Shown here: piece by piece, positions 53,746-63,563 of the stretch
How the letters are laid out: the number at the start of each line of letters is the position of its first letter
How positions within the stretch are numbered: position 1 is the first letter of the stretch
The notes under the pieces: generated by a model
The model's database searches: none
The model's input: only the letters and a program-made list of their open reading frames with translations
What the model was told of the DNA's origin: nothing
Translations under genes and position numbers: made by a program
Origin: Aromatoleum petrolei
Lineage (GTDB): Bacteria > Pseudomonadota > Gammaproteobacteria > Burkholderiales > Rhodocyclaceae
Reading direction: 5' to 3'
Assembly: GCF_017894385.1 (NCBI RefSeq)
Contig: NZ_CP059560.1
Span: forward strand, 4,100,501 to 4,164,500
DNA: 64,000 nt

Positions 53746-55658
53746 AGCTGGTAGTCGAGCTTCAGCCGCAGTTGCAGCTTGCGGGCTTGCCGGAACGCTT
53801 CCTTGAGGATGCGCCGGTCGAGTTCGTTGAGCGCGTCGGGGTTGATGCGGTTGTCACCCGGTGCGTCGTGTTCGGTGTCGAGGTGCTGCGAGCGCAGGCG
53901 CAGCAGCTGGATGAAGTGGAAGCCGTCGATCAGCGCGGCGATCTCCTCGGCCGGCATGCCCATGCGGGTGCCCGCCTGACGCAGGCGCTGCACGGTGCTG
54001 CTCGAAGCGACGTCGGCGCGCAGCGCGAGGATGCGCGCGACGTCGACGAACAGGCGTGCGCCCGACTTCTTCAGATCGATGGTGCCGTCTTCCTCGACGA
54101 CGAAATCACGGATGCGCCCGAGTGGCGGCGCGACCTGCAGCGCGTTCGACGCCATCAGGCGCAGGAAATTGGAATAGGCCTTCGCGGTGCGGTTGAGCCA
54201 CGCGCGCAGCTGGTCGCCGAGGCGCTCGTTTCCGCACAGCACGCGGTAGTCGAAGAAGATCGTCGCATTGAGCAGGGCCTGCGGGTCGGGTTCGCGGATC
54301 CAGTCGCCGAAGCGCCCTTTCCATTCCTCGAGCGTGAGGCACAGCTCGGGGTTGCTCGCCATGATGTTCCCCTTGCACAGCGGGAAGCCGCAGGCGGCGA
54401 GGTTCTCGTTTACCTCTTTCGCGCAGGCCAGCAGGCGGTTCTTCAGTGCGTCCCGATCCGCGCCTTCGGGGCAGACGTAGATAATGCCGTTATCCTGGTC
54501 GGAAGACAGGGTCTGCTCGTGGCGGCCTTCGGAACCGAAGGCCAGCCACGCGTAGTCGATGCCGTAAAGCTCGTGTCGCGTGCGCGCAAGGTCGATGATG
54601 CGGCAGGTCAGAGCATCGTTGAGCGCCGAGATGAATTGCGTCAGCTGCTCCGCCCCGATTCCCTGGGCGATGAGATTGAGCGCGAGCTGGCGGATGTCGC
54701 GACTGGCGCGTTGCAGGGCCTCGAGGTCGTCGGCGCCTTCGATGCTGGACCGGATCTGGCGCAAGCCGATGCGTTGCAGCGTGAACAGATCGCGTTCGGA
54801 TACCACACCTTTCAGTCGCCCTTCCGAATCCACCACCAGCAGGTGGCGCACGCCGTGCGTCGCCATCTCGAGGGCGGCGTCGTAGGCTGAGTCGGACGCG
54901 GACATCACGTGCGGCGTCGCAGTCATCACGTCGCAGATCGGGCGCTGGAGGTCGATGCCCGGCAGCACGACGCGGGGCAGCAGGTCGCTCTGCGTGAGGA
55001 TGCCGATCGGTTTGCGCTCGGCGTCGGCGACCACCATGCAGCCGATGCGCATCTCCGACATCTTCTCGAGCGCGGCGCGGATCGTGTTGTCGGGGCCGAC
55101 GAAGATCGGTTCCTTCTTCACCAATTGGCCGAGCGGTGTCGTCATCGTCTGCTGTTCCGCAGCACGTTGCGCGAAGGTGCTCTGTAACTGCTGGCGCGAC
55201 TGGTTGAGCAGGCTGGCGATGTACTGGGTGCAGAAGACGTGGAAGACGGGGCTCATCTGCATGAGCTTGAGGAAATCTTCCGCCGGCAACTGGTACACGA
55301 AGCTGTCCTCGACGGCCACGTAGGCGTTGGTCGAGGGCCGCTGAGCGGAGATCGCACCGATCGGGAAGCATTCGCCCGGCCCGAGCGTCATCGCGGCGTA
55401 GTCGGTGACGCTTGCCGGGCCGAGTTGGCGGGCCTGCACCTTGCCGCGCTGCACGATGTGGAAATGCGTCGGCTGTCCCATCTCTGGGGTCAGGATCTCG
55501 CTGCCACGTGCGTGGAAAGCCAGGGTCGAGCGCTCGGCGAGGAATGCGAGCGCCTCTGGCTCCATCCGGTTGAACGGAGAGAAGCGCGTGAGGAAGTCCG
55601 AACTGGCTCCGACCAGCATTTCCGAGGCGGCAGCGGGCATGGGGGCTTTCGCAGGCAA
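53742..55658 (-). CDS. cNMP-binding, CBS and DUF294 nucleotidyltransferase-like protein
   Basis: A 638-residue multi-domain protein. Order: cyclic-nucleotide-binding-like domain (about 25-145), two CBS repeats (about 175-300), a DUF294 nucleotidyltransferase-like domain with GSEGRHEQTLSSDQDNGI (about 374-391), and DUF294_C at the end. Such proteins are related to GlnD-type signalling enzymes. It is coupled by ATGA to the exonuclease-like gene, a pairing I recall in other proteobacteria. The signal and the target are unknown. Confidence 0.88.
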   Translation of the reverse strand: MPAKAPMPAAASEMLVGASSDFLTRFSPFNRMEPEALAFLAERSTLAFHARGSEILTPEMGQPTHFHIVQRGKVQARQLGPASVTDYAAMTLGPGECFPIGAISAQRPSTNAYVAVEDSFVYQLPAEDFLKLMQMSPVFHVFCTQYIASLLNQSRQQLQSTFAQRAAEQQTMTTPLGQLVKKEPIFVGPDNTIRAALEKMSEMRIGCMVVADAERKPIGILTQSDLLPRVVLPGIDLQRPICDVMTATPHVMSASDSAYDAALEMATHGVRHLLVVDSEGRLKGVVSERDLFTLQRIGLRQIRSSIEGADDLEALQRASRDIRQLALNLIAQGIGAEQLTQFISALNDALTCRIIDLARTRHELYGIDYAWLAFGSEGRHEQTLSSDQDNGIIYVCPEGADRDALKNRLLACAKEVNENLAACGFPLCKGNIMASNPELCLTLEEWKGRFGDWIREPDPQALLNATIFFDYRVLCGNERLGDQLRAWLNRTAKAYSNFLRLMASNALQVAPPLGRIRDFVVEEDGTIDLKKSGARLFVDVARILALRADVASSSTVQRLRQAGTRMGMPAEEIAALIDGFHFIQLLRLRSQHLDTEHDAPGDNRINPDALNELDRRILKEAFRQARKLQLRLKLDYQL

Positions 55659-55771
55659 AAAACCTGCGCATTATAGGACGCATCCCGGCTGGCCGGGATG
55701 ATCCAGGGCAAACTCCATGCGTAGGGTTGGGGTATCGCCGGGGCGGTCGGATGCCCTCGCCCCGGCAGGCG

Positions 55772-57178
55772 TCAGAGCACTTCGGCGGCGTGGTCGGCCA
55801 GGCGCGAGCGCTCGCCGCGTTGCAGGGTGATGTGGCCGGAGTGCGGCCAGTCCTTGAAGCGGTCGACGACGAAGGTCAGGCCGGAGCTGCCTTCGGTGAG
55901 GTAGGGCGTGTCGATCTGAGCGATGTTGCCGAGGCACACCACCTTGGTGCCGGGACCAGCGCGCGTGATCAGCGTCTTCATCTGCTTGGGCGTCAGGTTC
56001 TGCGCCTCGTCGATGATCAGGAACTTGTTGATGAAGGTGCGCCCGCGCATGAAGTTGAGGCTCTTGATCTTGATGCGCGAGCGGATCAGGTCGCGTGTCG
56101 CCGCGCGGCCCCAGTCGCCGCCTTCGCCCGTCGTGCCGTTGAGCACGTCGAGGTTGTCCTCGAGCGCGCCCATCCATGGCGCCATCTTCTCTTCCTCGGT
56201 GCCCGGGAGGAAGCCAATATCCTCGCCGACCGGAACGGTCACGCGGGTCATGATGATCTCGGAGTAGCGCTTGGCTTCGAGCACTTGCGTCAGCGCGGCG
56301 GCGAGCGTCAGCAGCGTCTTGCCGGTGCCTGCCTGGCCGAGCAGGGTGACGAAGTCGATCTCCGGATTCATCAGCAGGTTCAGGGCGAAGTTCTGTTCAC
56401 GGTTGCGCGCCGTGATGCCCCACACGTTGTTCTTGTTGTGGGCGTAGTCGACCAGCGTCTCCATCAGGACGCTGCGCCCGTCCCGCTCCTTGACCCAGGC
56501 CTGCAGCGGCGATTCTCCGTCCTGGAAGACGAACTCGTTGACCATCATGCTGGTCACGAGCGGCCCCTTTATGCGGTAGTAGGTCTTTCCTTCCTCCTTC
56601 CAGGACTCCATCCCCTTGCCGTGGGTGTCCCAGAAGTCGGGCGGCAGTTCGCGCCAGCCGGTGTAGAGGAGATCGGTATCCTCCAGCACCTTGTCGTTGA
56701 AGTAGTCCTGTGCGTCGAGGCCCAGCGCGCGGGCCTTGATGCGCATGTTGATGTCCTTCGACACCAGGATCACGGGCCGCTTCGGGAAGCGCTCGGCCAG
56801 ATGCATCACGACGGCGAGGATCTGGTTGTCGCCCTTTGCGGTCGGCAGTGCGGGCGGCAGCGCTAGGTTGATCGCTTCGGTCTGCAGGAAGAGCTTGCCC
56901 GCCGCGAGTTCGCGCGACGGGCCCTTGAGGTCGATGCCGTCGGCGATGTCCGCCGGGCACGAACTCACGATCTCGTCCATCGTGCGGCTCGCCTGACGCG
57001 CGTTGCGGGCGACTTCGGACATGCCCTTCTTGTTGTTGTCCAGTTCCTCCAGCGTCATGATCGGCACGAACACGTCGTGCTCCTCGAAACGGAACAGGCT
57101 GGTGGGATCGTGCATCAGCACGTTGGTGTCGAGGACGAAGAGCTTGGTGTTCCGGCTGCGGGGCGCGCGTTTGGTCAT
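55772..57178 (-). CDS. PhoH family protein with PIN domain
   Basis: A 468-residue PIN-PhoH fusion (PhoH2/YlaK type). The PIN domain (about 12-150) has acidic residues Asp17, Glu44/45, Asp117 and Asp142. The PhoH ATPase (about 245-460) has Walker A GQAGTGKT (281-288) and IIDEAQN. PhoH2 proteins can act as ATP-dependent RNA helicase-nucleases. It is preceded by bcp on the same strand, 40 bp away. Confidence 0.92.
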   Translation of the reverse strand: MTKRAPRSRNTKLFVLDTNVLMHDPTSLFRFEEHDVFVPIMTLEELDNNKKGMSEVARNARQASRTMDEIVSSCPADIADGIDLKGPSRELAAGKLFLQTEAINLALPPALPTAKGDNQILAVVMHLAERFPKRPVILVSKDINMRIKARALGLDAQDYFNDKVLEDTDLLYTGWRELPPDFWDTHGKGMESWKEEGKTYYRIKGPLVTSMMVNEFVFQDGESPLQAWVKERDGRSVLMETLVDYAHNKNNVWGITARNREQNFALNLLMNPEIDFVTLLGQAGTGKTLLTLAAALTQVLEAKRYSEIIMTRVTVPVGEDIGFLPGTEEEKMAPWMGALEDNLDVLNGTTGEGGDWGRAATRDLIRSRIKIKSLNFMRGRTFINKFLIIDEAQNLTPKQMKTLITRAGPGTKVVCLGNIAQIDTPYLTEGSSGLTFVVDRFKDWPHSGHITLQRGERSRLADHAAEVL

Positions 57179-57218
57179 GGCGTGGTTGAAGCTCGGGTCG
57201 TCGGGTTAAATGGGGGGC

Positions 57219-57683
57219 TTACAGACTGTTCACGAAATCCAGCACTTCCTGCGCATGGCCGGCGACCTTGACGCCGCGCCACTCGCGGCGCACAACGCCG
57301 TCGGCGTCGATGACGAAGGTGCTGCGTTCGATGCCGCGCACTTGTTTCCCATACATGTTTTTCATCTTGATGACGCCGAAGGCATTGCAGGCAGCCTCCT
57401 CGGGGTCGGAGATCAGCTCGAAGGGGAGGCCGAGCTTGGCCTTGAAATTTTCGTGCGACTTCAGGCTGTCGCGCGAAATGCCATACACGTCGCAGCCGGC
57501 GGCCTGGAATGCCGCGTGGCGGTCGCGGAAATCGGCGGTCTCGTTGGTGCAGCCGGGGGTGTTGTCCTTCGGGTAGAAGTACAGCACGAGCTTGCGTCCG
57601 CGCAAGGCCGAGAGGGTGATGCTCGCGCCGCCCGTCGCGGGCAGGGTGAAGTCGGCCGCGGAAGCCGTGTTTGTCGTGTTCAT
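57219..57683 (-). CDS. bcp: Thioredoxin-dependent peroxiredoxin Bcp (one-Cys form)
   Basis: A 154-residue PrxQ/Bcp peroxiredoxin reducing hydroperoxides in the cytoplasm. The peroxidatic residue is Cys45 (NTPGCTNE). The resolving cysteine found five residues later in E. coli is Ala50 here, so it is the one-Cys or atypical type; Cys64 and Cys99 are other candidates. It stands just upstream of the phoH-like gene. Confidence 0.9.
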   Translation of the reverse strand: MNTTNTASAADFTLPATGGASITLSALRGRKLVLYFYPKDNTPGCTNETADFRDRHAAFQAAGCDVYGISRDSLKSHENFKAKLGLPFELISDPEEAACNAFGVIKMKNMYGKQVRGIERSTFVIDADGVVRREWRGVKVAGHAQEVLDFVNSL

Positions 57684-57760
57684 GGGGCTCTCCGTTGTCG
57701 GTTGTCGCGATCAGCGTAGCGGAGGAGCCGGGGGGATGACAACGGCTGCGTGATGCCGGT

Positions 57761-57789
57761 GGCGCAGCCGGCGGGGTTCCGGCTGCGCC
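57761..57789. terminator. GC-rich hairpin between bcp and the Mth938-like gene
   Basis: GGCGCAGCCGG / CCGGCTGCGCC stem with a 7-nt loop, immediately after the Mth938-like stop on the minus strand. It lacks a T-run. Confidence 0.55.
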
Positions 57790-57796
57790 CCTGTCC

Positions 57797-58174
57797 TCAG
57801 GTCGGGTCGAAGAGCAGCGCCGCGACGACTGAGCGGCCCTCGGCTGCGAGGATGTTGTAGGTGCGGCAGGCCGCGGGCAAGTCCATGATCTCGAAGCCAA
57901 TTCGCGCCTCGATCAGCGGACGCAGCACCTGGGGCGCGGGGAAGCGCTGGCGGCTGCCGGTGCCGATGAGCACCACTTCAGGCCGCATCTCGCACACCAT
58001 CGCGAAGTCGTCGGCGCTCAGGGCATCGAAACCGCCCGGCGCCCAGCCGGCAACGATACGGTCGGCGGCAACCAGCGCATTTCCGTCATGCCGCTCCTTG
58101 TTGATCATGAGGTGGTCCGTGCCGTAGCCGGTCAGGACGTTGAGGTCTGCGGTCTGTTGGAGGTTCAGCTTCAT
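57797..58174 (-). CDS. Mth938-like domain protein
   Basis: A 125-residue protein of the Mth938/NDUFAF3-like fold (GGFDALSADDFAMVCEMRPEVVLIGTGSRQRFP; GFEIMDLPAACRTYNILAAEGR). The conserved GTGS and the TYNxLAxEGR block are diagnostic. Function in bacteria is not known. It is divergent from alaA. Confidence 0.85.
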   Translation of the reverse strand: MKLNLQQTADLNVLTGYGTDHLMINKERHDGNALVAADRIVAGWAPGGFDALSADDFAMVCEMRPEVVLIGTGSRQRFPAPQVLRPLIEARIGFEIMDLPAACRTYNILAAEGRSVVAALLFDPT

Positions 58175-58339
58175 GGGATTCGCTCGGTCGGCAAAATTGC
58201 CGGGGGATACAGGCTTGGATAAGATACATTCTTTTGGGTTTCCGGCCCACCGGCAGCGGCATGCCCGTGCGGTCCGGGGCCGACGGCGCACCGGGCGTCC
58301 GGTGCAGAGTGGAACATGCGAAAGAAAGGACAGAGTGCG

Positions 58340-59638
58340 ATGAGCGTCGAGCCGAAACTGCGGGTTGCTGTCCCGCCCGAACAAACGAAGGGGCAAGCTG
58401 AAGCCCCGCGGCTCCCGCAGGTTCGCAAGTCTGCCAAGCTCGCAAACGTGTGCTACGACATCCGTGGCCCGGTCCTCACCCGCGCCAAGCAGATGGAAGA
58501 CGAGGGCCACAAAATCATCAAGCTGAACATCGGCAACCTCGCCGCGTTCGGCTTCGACGCGCCCGAAGAGATTCAGATGGACATGATCCGCAACCTGCCG
58601 AATTCGGCGGGTTACTCGGATTCCAAGGGCATTTTCGCGGCGCGCAAGGCGGTGATGCACTACACCCAGCAGAAACAGATCAAGGGTGTGACGATCGAGG
58701 ACATCTACATCGGCAACGGCGTGTCCGAGCTGATCGTGATGGCGATGAACGCGCTGCTCAACGTCGGTGACGAAGTGCTCGTCCCGGCGCCGGATTATCC
58801 GTTGTGGACCGCCGCCGTGAGCCTGTCCGGCGGCCGTCCGGTGCATTACCTGTGCGACGAGGCCAAGGGCTGGCTGCCCGACCTCGACGACATGCGCGCG
58901 CGCATCACCCCGAACACGCGCGCCATCGTCGTCATCAACCCGAACAACCCGACCGGTGCGCTGTATCCGGACGAGATCCTGCGCGGCATCATCGATCTGG
59001 CGCGTGAATTCGGCCTGATCCTGTATGCCGACGAGGTCTACGACAAGGTCCTCTACGACGGCGTCACCCACACGTCGATGGCATCCTTGTCCGAGGACGT
59101 GCTCACCATCGTCTTCAACGGCCTGTCGAAGAACTACCGCTCCTGCGGCTATCGCGCCGGCTGGATGGTCGTGTGCGGCGACAAGCGCCACGCGCAGGAC
59201 TACATCGAGGGGCTCAACATGCTCGCCTCGATGCGCCTGTGCGCGAACGTGCCGGGGCAATACGCGATCCAGACCGCTCTGGGTGGTTACCAGAGCATCG
59301 ACGACCTGGTCGCCGAGGGCGGGCGCATGCGCCGCCAGCGCGACCTAGCCTACGAGCTGATCACGGCGATCCCCGGCGTCAGCTGCGTCAAGCCGAAGGC
59401 GACGCTGTACATGTTCCCGAGGCTCGACCCCAAGATCTACCCGATCGAGGACGACCAGGCCTTCATCGCCGAACTGCTCGAGCAGGAGCGCGTGCTGCTG
59501 GTGCAGGGCACCGGCTTCAACTGGCCGCACCCGGACCACTTCCGCCTCGTCTTCCTGCCGCACGAAGACGACCTGCGCGATGCGATCGGACGCGTGGCGC
59601 GCTTCCTCGAAAGCTATCGCAAGCGACACGGTACCTGA
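58340..59638 (+). CDS. alaA: Glutamate-pyruvate aminotransferase
   Basis: A 432-residue PLP-dependent class I aminotransferase closely resembling AlaA (LANVCYDIRGPVL; INPNNPTGA; GYIAKN-like YIEGLNMLASMRLCANVP). The PLP lysine lies in FNGLSKNYR. It makes alanine from pyruvate and glutamate. I choose the ATG at 58340 with AAAGGA upstream. The N-terminus is about 25 residues longer than E. coli AlaA. hom follows 45 bp later. Confidence 0.92.
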   Translation: MSVEPKLRVAVPPEQTKGQAEAPRLPQVRKSAKLANVCYDIRGPVLTRAKQMEDEGHKIIKLNIGNLAAFGFDAPEEIQMDMIRNLPNSAGYSDSKGIFAARKAVMHYTQQKQIKGVTIEDIYIGNGVSELIVMAMNALLNVGDEVLVPAPDYPLWTAAVSLSGGRPVHYLCDEAKGWLPDLDDMRARITPNTRAIVVINPNNPTGALYPDEILRGIIDLAREFGLILYADEVYDKVLYDGVTHTSMASLSEDVLTIVFNGLSKNYRSCGYRAGWMVVCGDKRHAQDYIEGLNMLASMRLCANVPGQYAIQTALGGYQSIDDLVAEGGRMRRQRDLAYELITAIPGVSCVKPKATLYMFPRLDPKIYPIEDDQAFIAELLEQERVLLVQGTGFNWPHPDHFRLVFLPHEDDLRDAIGRVARFLESYRKRHGT

Positions 59639-59683
59639 AGCATCCCGTTTCACCCATTTGAAGACACAACTCAACGAGTTCTT

Positions 59684-60994
59684 ATGAAAGCGATCAATGT
59701 TGGCCTGCTGGGCATCGGTACCGTCGGTGGCGGTACCTTCACCGTTCTGAAACGCAACGAGGAGGAAATCACCCGTCGCGCCGGTCGCCCGATTCGCATT
59801 ACCGCAGTGGCCGACAAGAACCTCGAACTCGCGCGCAAGGTTGCGGGCGATGGTCCGCGGCTGACCGACGACGCCTTCTCCGTCGTCACCGACCCCGAGA
59901 TCGACATCGTCGTCGAACTGATCGGCGGCTACGGCGTCGCGAAGGAACTGGTGCTCAAGGCGATCGAGAACGGCAAGCACGTCGTCACCGCCAACAAGGC
60001 GCTGCTCGCGGTGCACGGCAACGAGATCTTCGCCGCGGCGCAGAAGAAGGGCGTGATGGTCGCCTTCGAAGCTGCGGTCGCGGGCGGCATCCCCATCATC
60101 AAGGCCCTGCGCGAAGGCCTCTCGGCCAACCGCATCCAGTGGCTCGCCGGCATCATCAACGGCACGACCAACTTCATCCTGTCCGAGATGCGCGACAAAG
60201 GCCTGCCCTTCGCCGACGTGCTCAAGGAAGCGCAGGCGCTCGGCTATGCCGAAGCCGACCCGACCTTCGACATCGAAGGCATCGACGCCGCGCACAAGGC
60301 CACGATCATGAGCGCGATCGCGTTCGGTGTGCCGATGCAGTTCTCCGCCGCCCACGTCGAGGGCATCACGGCGCTCGACAGCGTGGATATCACCTATGCG
60401 GAACAACTGGGTTATCGCATCAAGCTGCTGGGCATCTCGCGCATGCGCCTGGAAGGCATCGAGCTGCGCGTGCATCCGACCCTGATCCCCGCCAAGCGCC
60501 TGATCGCCAACGTCGAGGGCGCGATGAACGCGGTCGTGGTTTTCGGCGACGCCGTCGGTCCGACCCTCTATTACGGCAAGGGCGCCGGCGCCGAGCCGAC
60601 GGCGAGCGCCGTGATCGCGGATCTCGTCGATGTCACCCGCCTGCACACCGCCGACCCCGAGCACCGCGTGCCGCACCTCGCGTTCCAGCCGGACCAGGTG
60701 CGCGACCTGAAGGTGCTGCCGATCGACGAGGTCATCACCTCCTACTACCTGCGCATGCGCGTCGAGGACAAGCCGGGCGTGCTCGCCGACATCACCCGCA
60801 TCCTCGCCGACAGCGGCATCTCGATCGAGGCGATGATCCAGAAGGAGGCCCCCGAGGGTGCATCCCAGACCGACATCATCATGCTGACGCACGAGACGGT
60901 CGAGAAGAACGCCAACGCGGCGATCGCCAAGATCGAGGCGCTCCCCGTCGTGCAGGGCAGGATCACGCGCCTGCGCATGGAAAGCCTGCAGTAA
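59684..60994 (+). CDS. hom: Homoserine dehydrogenase
   Basis: A 436-residue NAD(P)-dependent homoserine dehydrogenase. It has the Rossmann GLLGIGTVGGG (4-14), the family signature with AGGIPIIKALREGL, the catalytic Lys in ADPTFDIEGIDAAHK, and a C-terminal ACT domain (about 350-435) for feedback by threonine. It reduces aspartate semialdehyde to homoserine. It lies between alaA and thrC. Confidence 0.96.
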   Translation: MKAINVGLLGIGTVGGGTFTVLKRNEEEITRRAGRPIRITAVADKNLELARKVAGDGPRLTDDAFSVVTDPEIDIVVELIGGYGVAKELVLKAIENGKHVVTANKALLAVHGNEIFAAAQKKGVMVAFEAAVAGGIPIIKALREGLSANRIQWLAGIINGTTNFILSEMRDKGLPFADVLKEAQALGYAEADPTFDIEGIDAAHKATIMSAIAFGVPMQFSAAHVEGITALDSVDITYAEQLGYRIKLLGISRMRLEGIELRVHPTLIPAKRLIANVEGAMNAVVVFGDAVGPTLYYGKGAGAEPTASAVIADLVDVTRLHTADPEHRVPHLAFQPDQVRDLKVLPIDEVITSYYLRMRVEDKPGVLADITRILADSGISIEAMIQKEAPEGASQTDIIMLTHETVEKNANAAIAKIEALPVVQGRITRLRMESLQ

Positions 60995-61124
60995 TCGCCC
61001 TGTGCGGACCCGTGCGCCGACCTTCCGGGGCGCGGGCATGACGGCAGGCACGGCCGCATGCGGAAACCTCCGCGTCGCCGTGCCTTTCGTCCTTTGACGA
61101 ACACACCCATTCAAGGAACTGCCC

Positions 61125-62564
61125 GTGAAGTACCTGTCCACCCGCGGCCATGCCGCCCGTCCCGAGTTCTGCGACATCCTGCTTGGCGGCCTCGCGCCCG
61201 ACGGTGGTCTGTACCTGCCCGAGGCTTACCCGCAGGTGACGCGCGCTGAACTGGACGCATGGCGCGGTTTGTCGTACGCGGATCTCGCTTTCGCGATCCT
61301 GTCGAAGTTCATCACCGACATTCCCGCGGGCGACCTCAAGGCGATCTGCGACAAGACCTATACCGCCGACGTCTATCGCTTCGTCCGTCCCGGCGACAAC
61401 GCTGCCGACATCACGCCCGTGCATTGGCTGGAGCCGGGCCGCTTCGGCCTGCTCGAGCTGTCCAACGGCCCGACGCTGGCGTTCAAGGACATGGCGATGC
61501 AGCTCCTCGGCAACCTGTTCGAGTACGTGCTCGACAAGCGCGGCGAGACGATCAACATCCTCGGCGCGACTTCCGGCGACACCGGCTCGGCCGCCGAATA
61601 CGCGATGCGCGGCAAGCACGGCGTGACCGTGTTCATGCTGTCGCCGCACGGCAAGATGAGCGCCTTCCAGCGCGCGCAGATGTACTCGCTGCAGGATGCC
61701 AACATCTACAACATCGCCGTCACCGGCATGTTCGACGACGCCCAGGACATCGTGAAGGCCGTCTCGAACGACGCCACATTCAAGGCGAAGTACAAGATCG
61801 GGGCGGTCAACTCCATCAACTGGGCGCGTGTCGCGGCCCAGATCGTGTATTACTTCAAGGGCTATTTCGCCGCGACCCGATCCAATGACGAGCAGGTCGC
61901 GTTCTGCGTGCCTTCGGGCAATTTCGGCAACATCTGCGCCGGCCACATCGCACGCCAGATGGGCCTGCCGGTGGCGAAACTGATCCTTGCGACGAACGAG
62001 AACGACGTCCTCGACGAGTTCTTCCACACCGGCGTGTATCGTCCGCGCAAGGCCGCGGAGACGCATGTCACCTCCAGCCCGTCGATGGACATCTCCAAAG
62101 CGTCGAACTTCGAGCGCTTCATCTTCGATCTGGTCGGCCGCAATCCGCAGCGTGTCGCCGAGCTGTGGAAATCGGTCGATGCCGGCGGGGCGTTCGATCT
62201 CGCTGCCAGCGGCGAATTTGCCGACATCCTGAATTACGCTTTCGTTTCGGGACGCAGCTCACATGCCGACCGGCTTGCGACCATCCGGCAGGTGTTCGAC
62301 ACCTACGGCACGATGCTAGACACGCACACCGCGGACGGCGTCAAGGTGGCCTGGGACTGCGCCGACTCGGTGCCCGCAGGCGTGCCGCTGTTGGTGCTCG
62401 AAACCGCGCTGCCGGTCAAGTTTGCCGAAACGATCCGCGAGGCCCTCGGACGCGAGCCGGAGCGTCCCGCCGAGCTGGAAGGCATCGAGGCGTTGCCGCA
62501 GCGGGTCGAGGTCATGGCGCCCGACGTCGAGGCGGTCAAGCGGTTCATCGTCGAGCACCTGTAG
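61125..62564 (+). CDS. thrC: Threonine synthase
   Basis: A 479-residue PLP enzyme that converts O-phosphohomoserine to threonine. The PLP-binding Lys is in NGPTLAFKDMAMQ, followed by the phosphate-binding loop GATSGDTGSAA. The length fits the long, class-II type of proteobacteria. It follows hom by 130 bp and is probably expressed with it. Confidence 0.96.
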   Translation: MKYLSTRGHAARPEFCDILLGGLAPDGGLYLPEAYPQVTRAELDAWRGLSYADLAFAILSKFITDIPAGDLKAICDKTYTADVYRFVRPGDNAADITPVHWLEPGRFGLLELSNGPTLAFKDMAMQLLGNLFEYVLDKRGETINILGATSGDTGSAAEYAMRGKHGVTVFMLSPHGKMSAFQRAQMYSLQDANIYNIAVTGMFDDAQDIVKAVSNDATFKAKYKIGAVNSINWARVAAQIVYYFKGYFAATRSNDEQVAFCVPSGNFGNICAGHIARQMGLPVAKLILATNENDVLDEFFHTGVYRPRKAAETHVTSSPSMDISKASNFERFIFDLVGRNPQRVAELWKSVDAGGAFDLAASGEFADILNYAFVSGRSSHADRLATIRQVFDTYGTMLDTHTADGVKVAWDCADSVPAGVPLLVLETALPVKFAETIREALGREPERPAELEGIEALPQRVEVMAPDVEAVKRFIVEHL

Positions 62565-62575
62565 GCCTGACGTAT

Positions 62576-62606
62576 GCGCGGGGTCGGCTTCGTGCCGGCC
62601 CCGCGC
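62576..62606. terminator. Hairpin between convergent thrC and nadC
   Basis: GCGCGGGG-x-CGGC / GCCG-x-CCCCGCGC with loop TTCGT. It lies in the 49 bp between the two stop codons. No T-run is seen, but the stem is long. Confidence 0.6.
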
Positions 62607-62613
62607 CTGCGGC

Positions 62614-63462
62614 TTACTCTTCCGTGTGGCGCAGCGACAGGTCGAGGGCGCGGACGTCCTTGGTCAGGCTGCCGATGGAGATGCGGTCCACCCCGGTTTC
62701 GGCGATGGCGCGTACCTTCTCCAGACTCACACCGCCCGAGGCTTCCAGTTCGGCACGTCCGGCGGCAATGCGCACCGCCTCGCGCATCGTCGCGAGATTC
62801 ATGTTGTCGAGCAGGATCATCTTCGCTCCGGCGGCCAGCGCTTCCTCGAGCTGATCGAGGTTCTCGACCTCGATCTCGATGAACACGTTGGAGGGGGCGA
62901 TCTTCTTCGCCTCCTCCATCACGCGGGCGATGCTCCCCGCCGCGATGATGTGGTTTTCCTTGATGAGGATGCCGTCATAGAGGCCGACGCGGTGGTTGGT
63001 GCCGCCGCCCACGGCTACCGCATACTTCTGCGCCAGGCGCAGTCCGGGCAAGGTCTTGCGTGTGTCGACGATCTTCGCGCCGGTGCCGGCGACCGCGTCG
63101 ACGAAGCGGCGGGTGACGGTGGCGGTGCCCGACAGCAGCTGCAGGAAATTGAGCGCGGTGCGCTCGGCAGTGAGCAGTATGCGTGCGTTGGCGACGACGT
63201 CGCACAGCACCTGGCCCGGCTCGACTCGATCACCGTCGCTCACGTGCCAGATGATCGTGGCTGCCGGACTCAGCGCGGCGAAGGCGGCCTCGAACCAGGC
63301 CGTGCCGCACACGATGGCGTCCTCGCGCGTGATGACGCGGCCGCGGGCGTCAGTGTCTGCGGCGATCAGGCGTGCGGTCAGGTCACCGGTGCCGACGTCT
63401 TCGGCCAGCGATGCGGCGACATTGCGCTGAATCTCGATGCGCAGTTGTTGTGACAGGTTCAT
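62614..63462 (-). CDS. nadC: Quinolinate phosphoribosyltransferase
   Basis: A 282-residue enzyme of NAD synthesis that joins quinolinate and PRPP. Conserved blocks are ALNFLQLLSGTAT, DTRKTLPGLR, GGGTNHRVGLYDGILIKENH and EVENLDQLEEAL. I choose the ATG at 63462 (MNLSQQL), three codons inside the longest frame. Confidence 0.95.
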   Translation of the reverse strand: MNLSQQLRIEIQRNVAASLAEDVGTGDLTARLIAADTDARGRVITREDAIVCGTAWFEAAFAALSPAATIIWHVSDGDRVEPGQVLCDVVANARILLTAERTALNFLQLLSGTATVTRRFVDAVAGTGAKIVDTRKTLPGLRLAQKYAVAVGGGTNHRVGLYDGILIKENHIIAAGSIARVMEEAKKIAPSNVFIEIEVENLDQLEEALAAGAKMILLDNMNLATMREAVRIAAGRAELEASGGVSLEKVRAIAETGVDRISIGSLTKDVRALDLSLRHTEE

Positions 63463-63563
63463 GGCGGGCACGGCTCGGTATGATTAAACAGAAATTCTAG
63501 CCCGTCCGCCGGGGGACGGGGCAAGCATCGCCGGAACGCGGTGCGGCGATAACAGGAGTCGAA

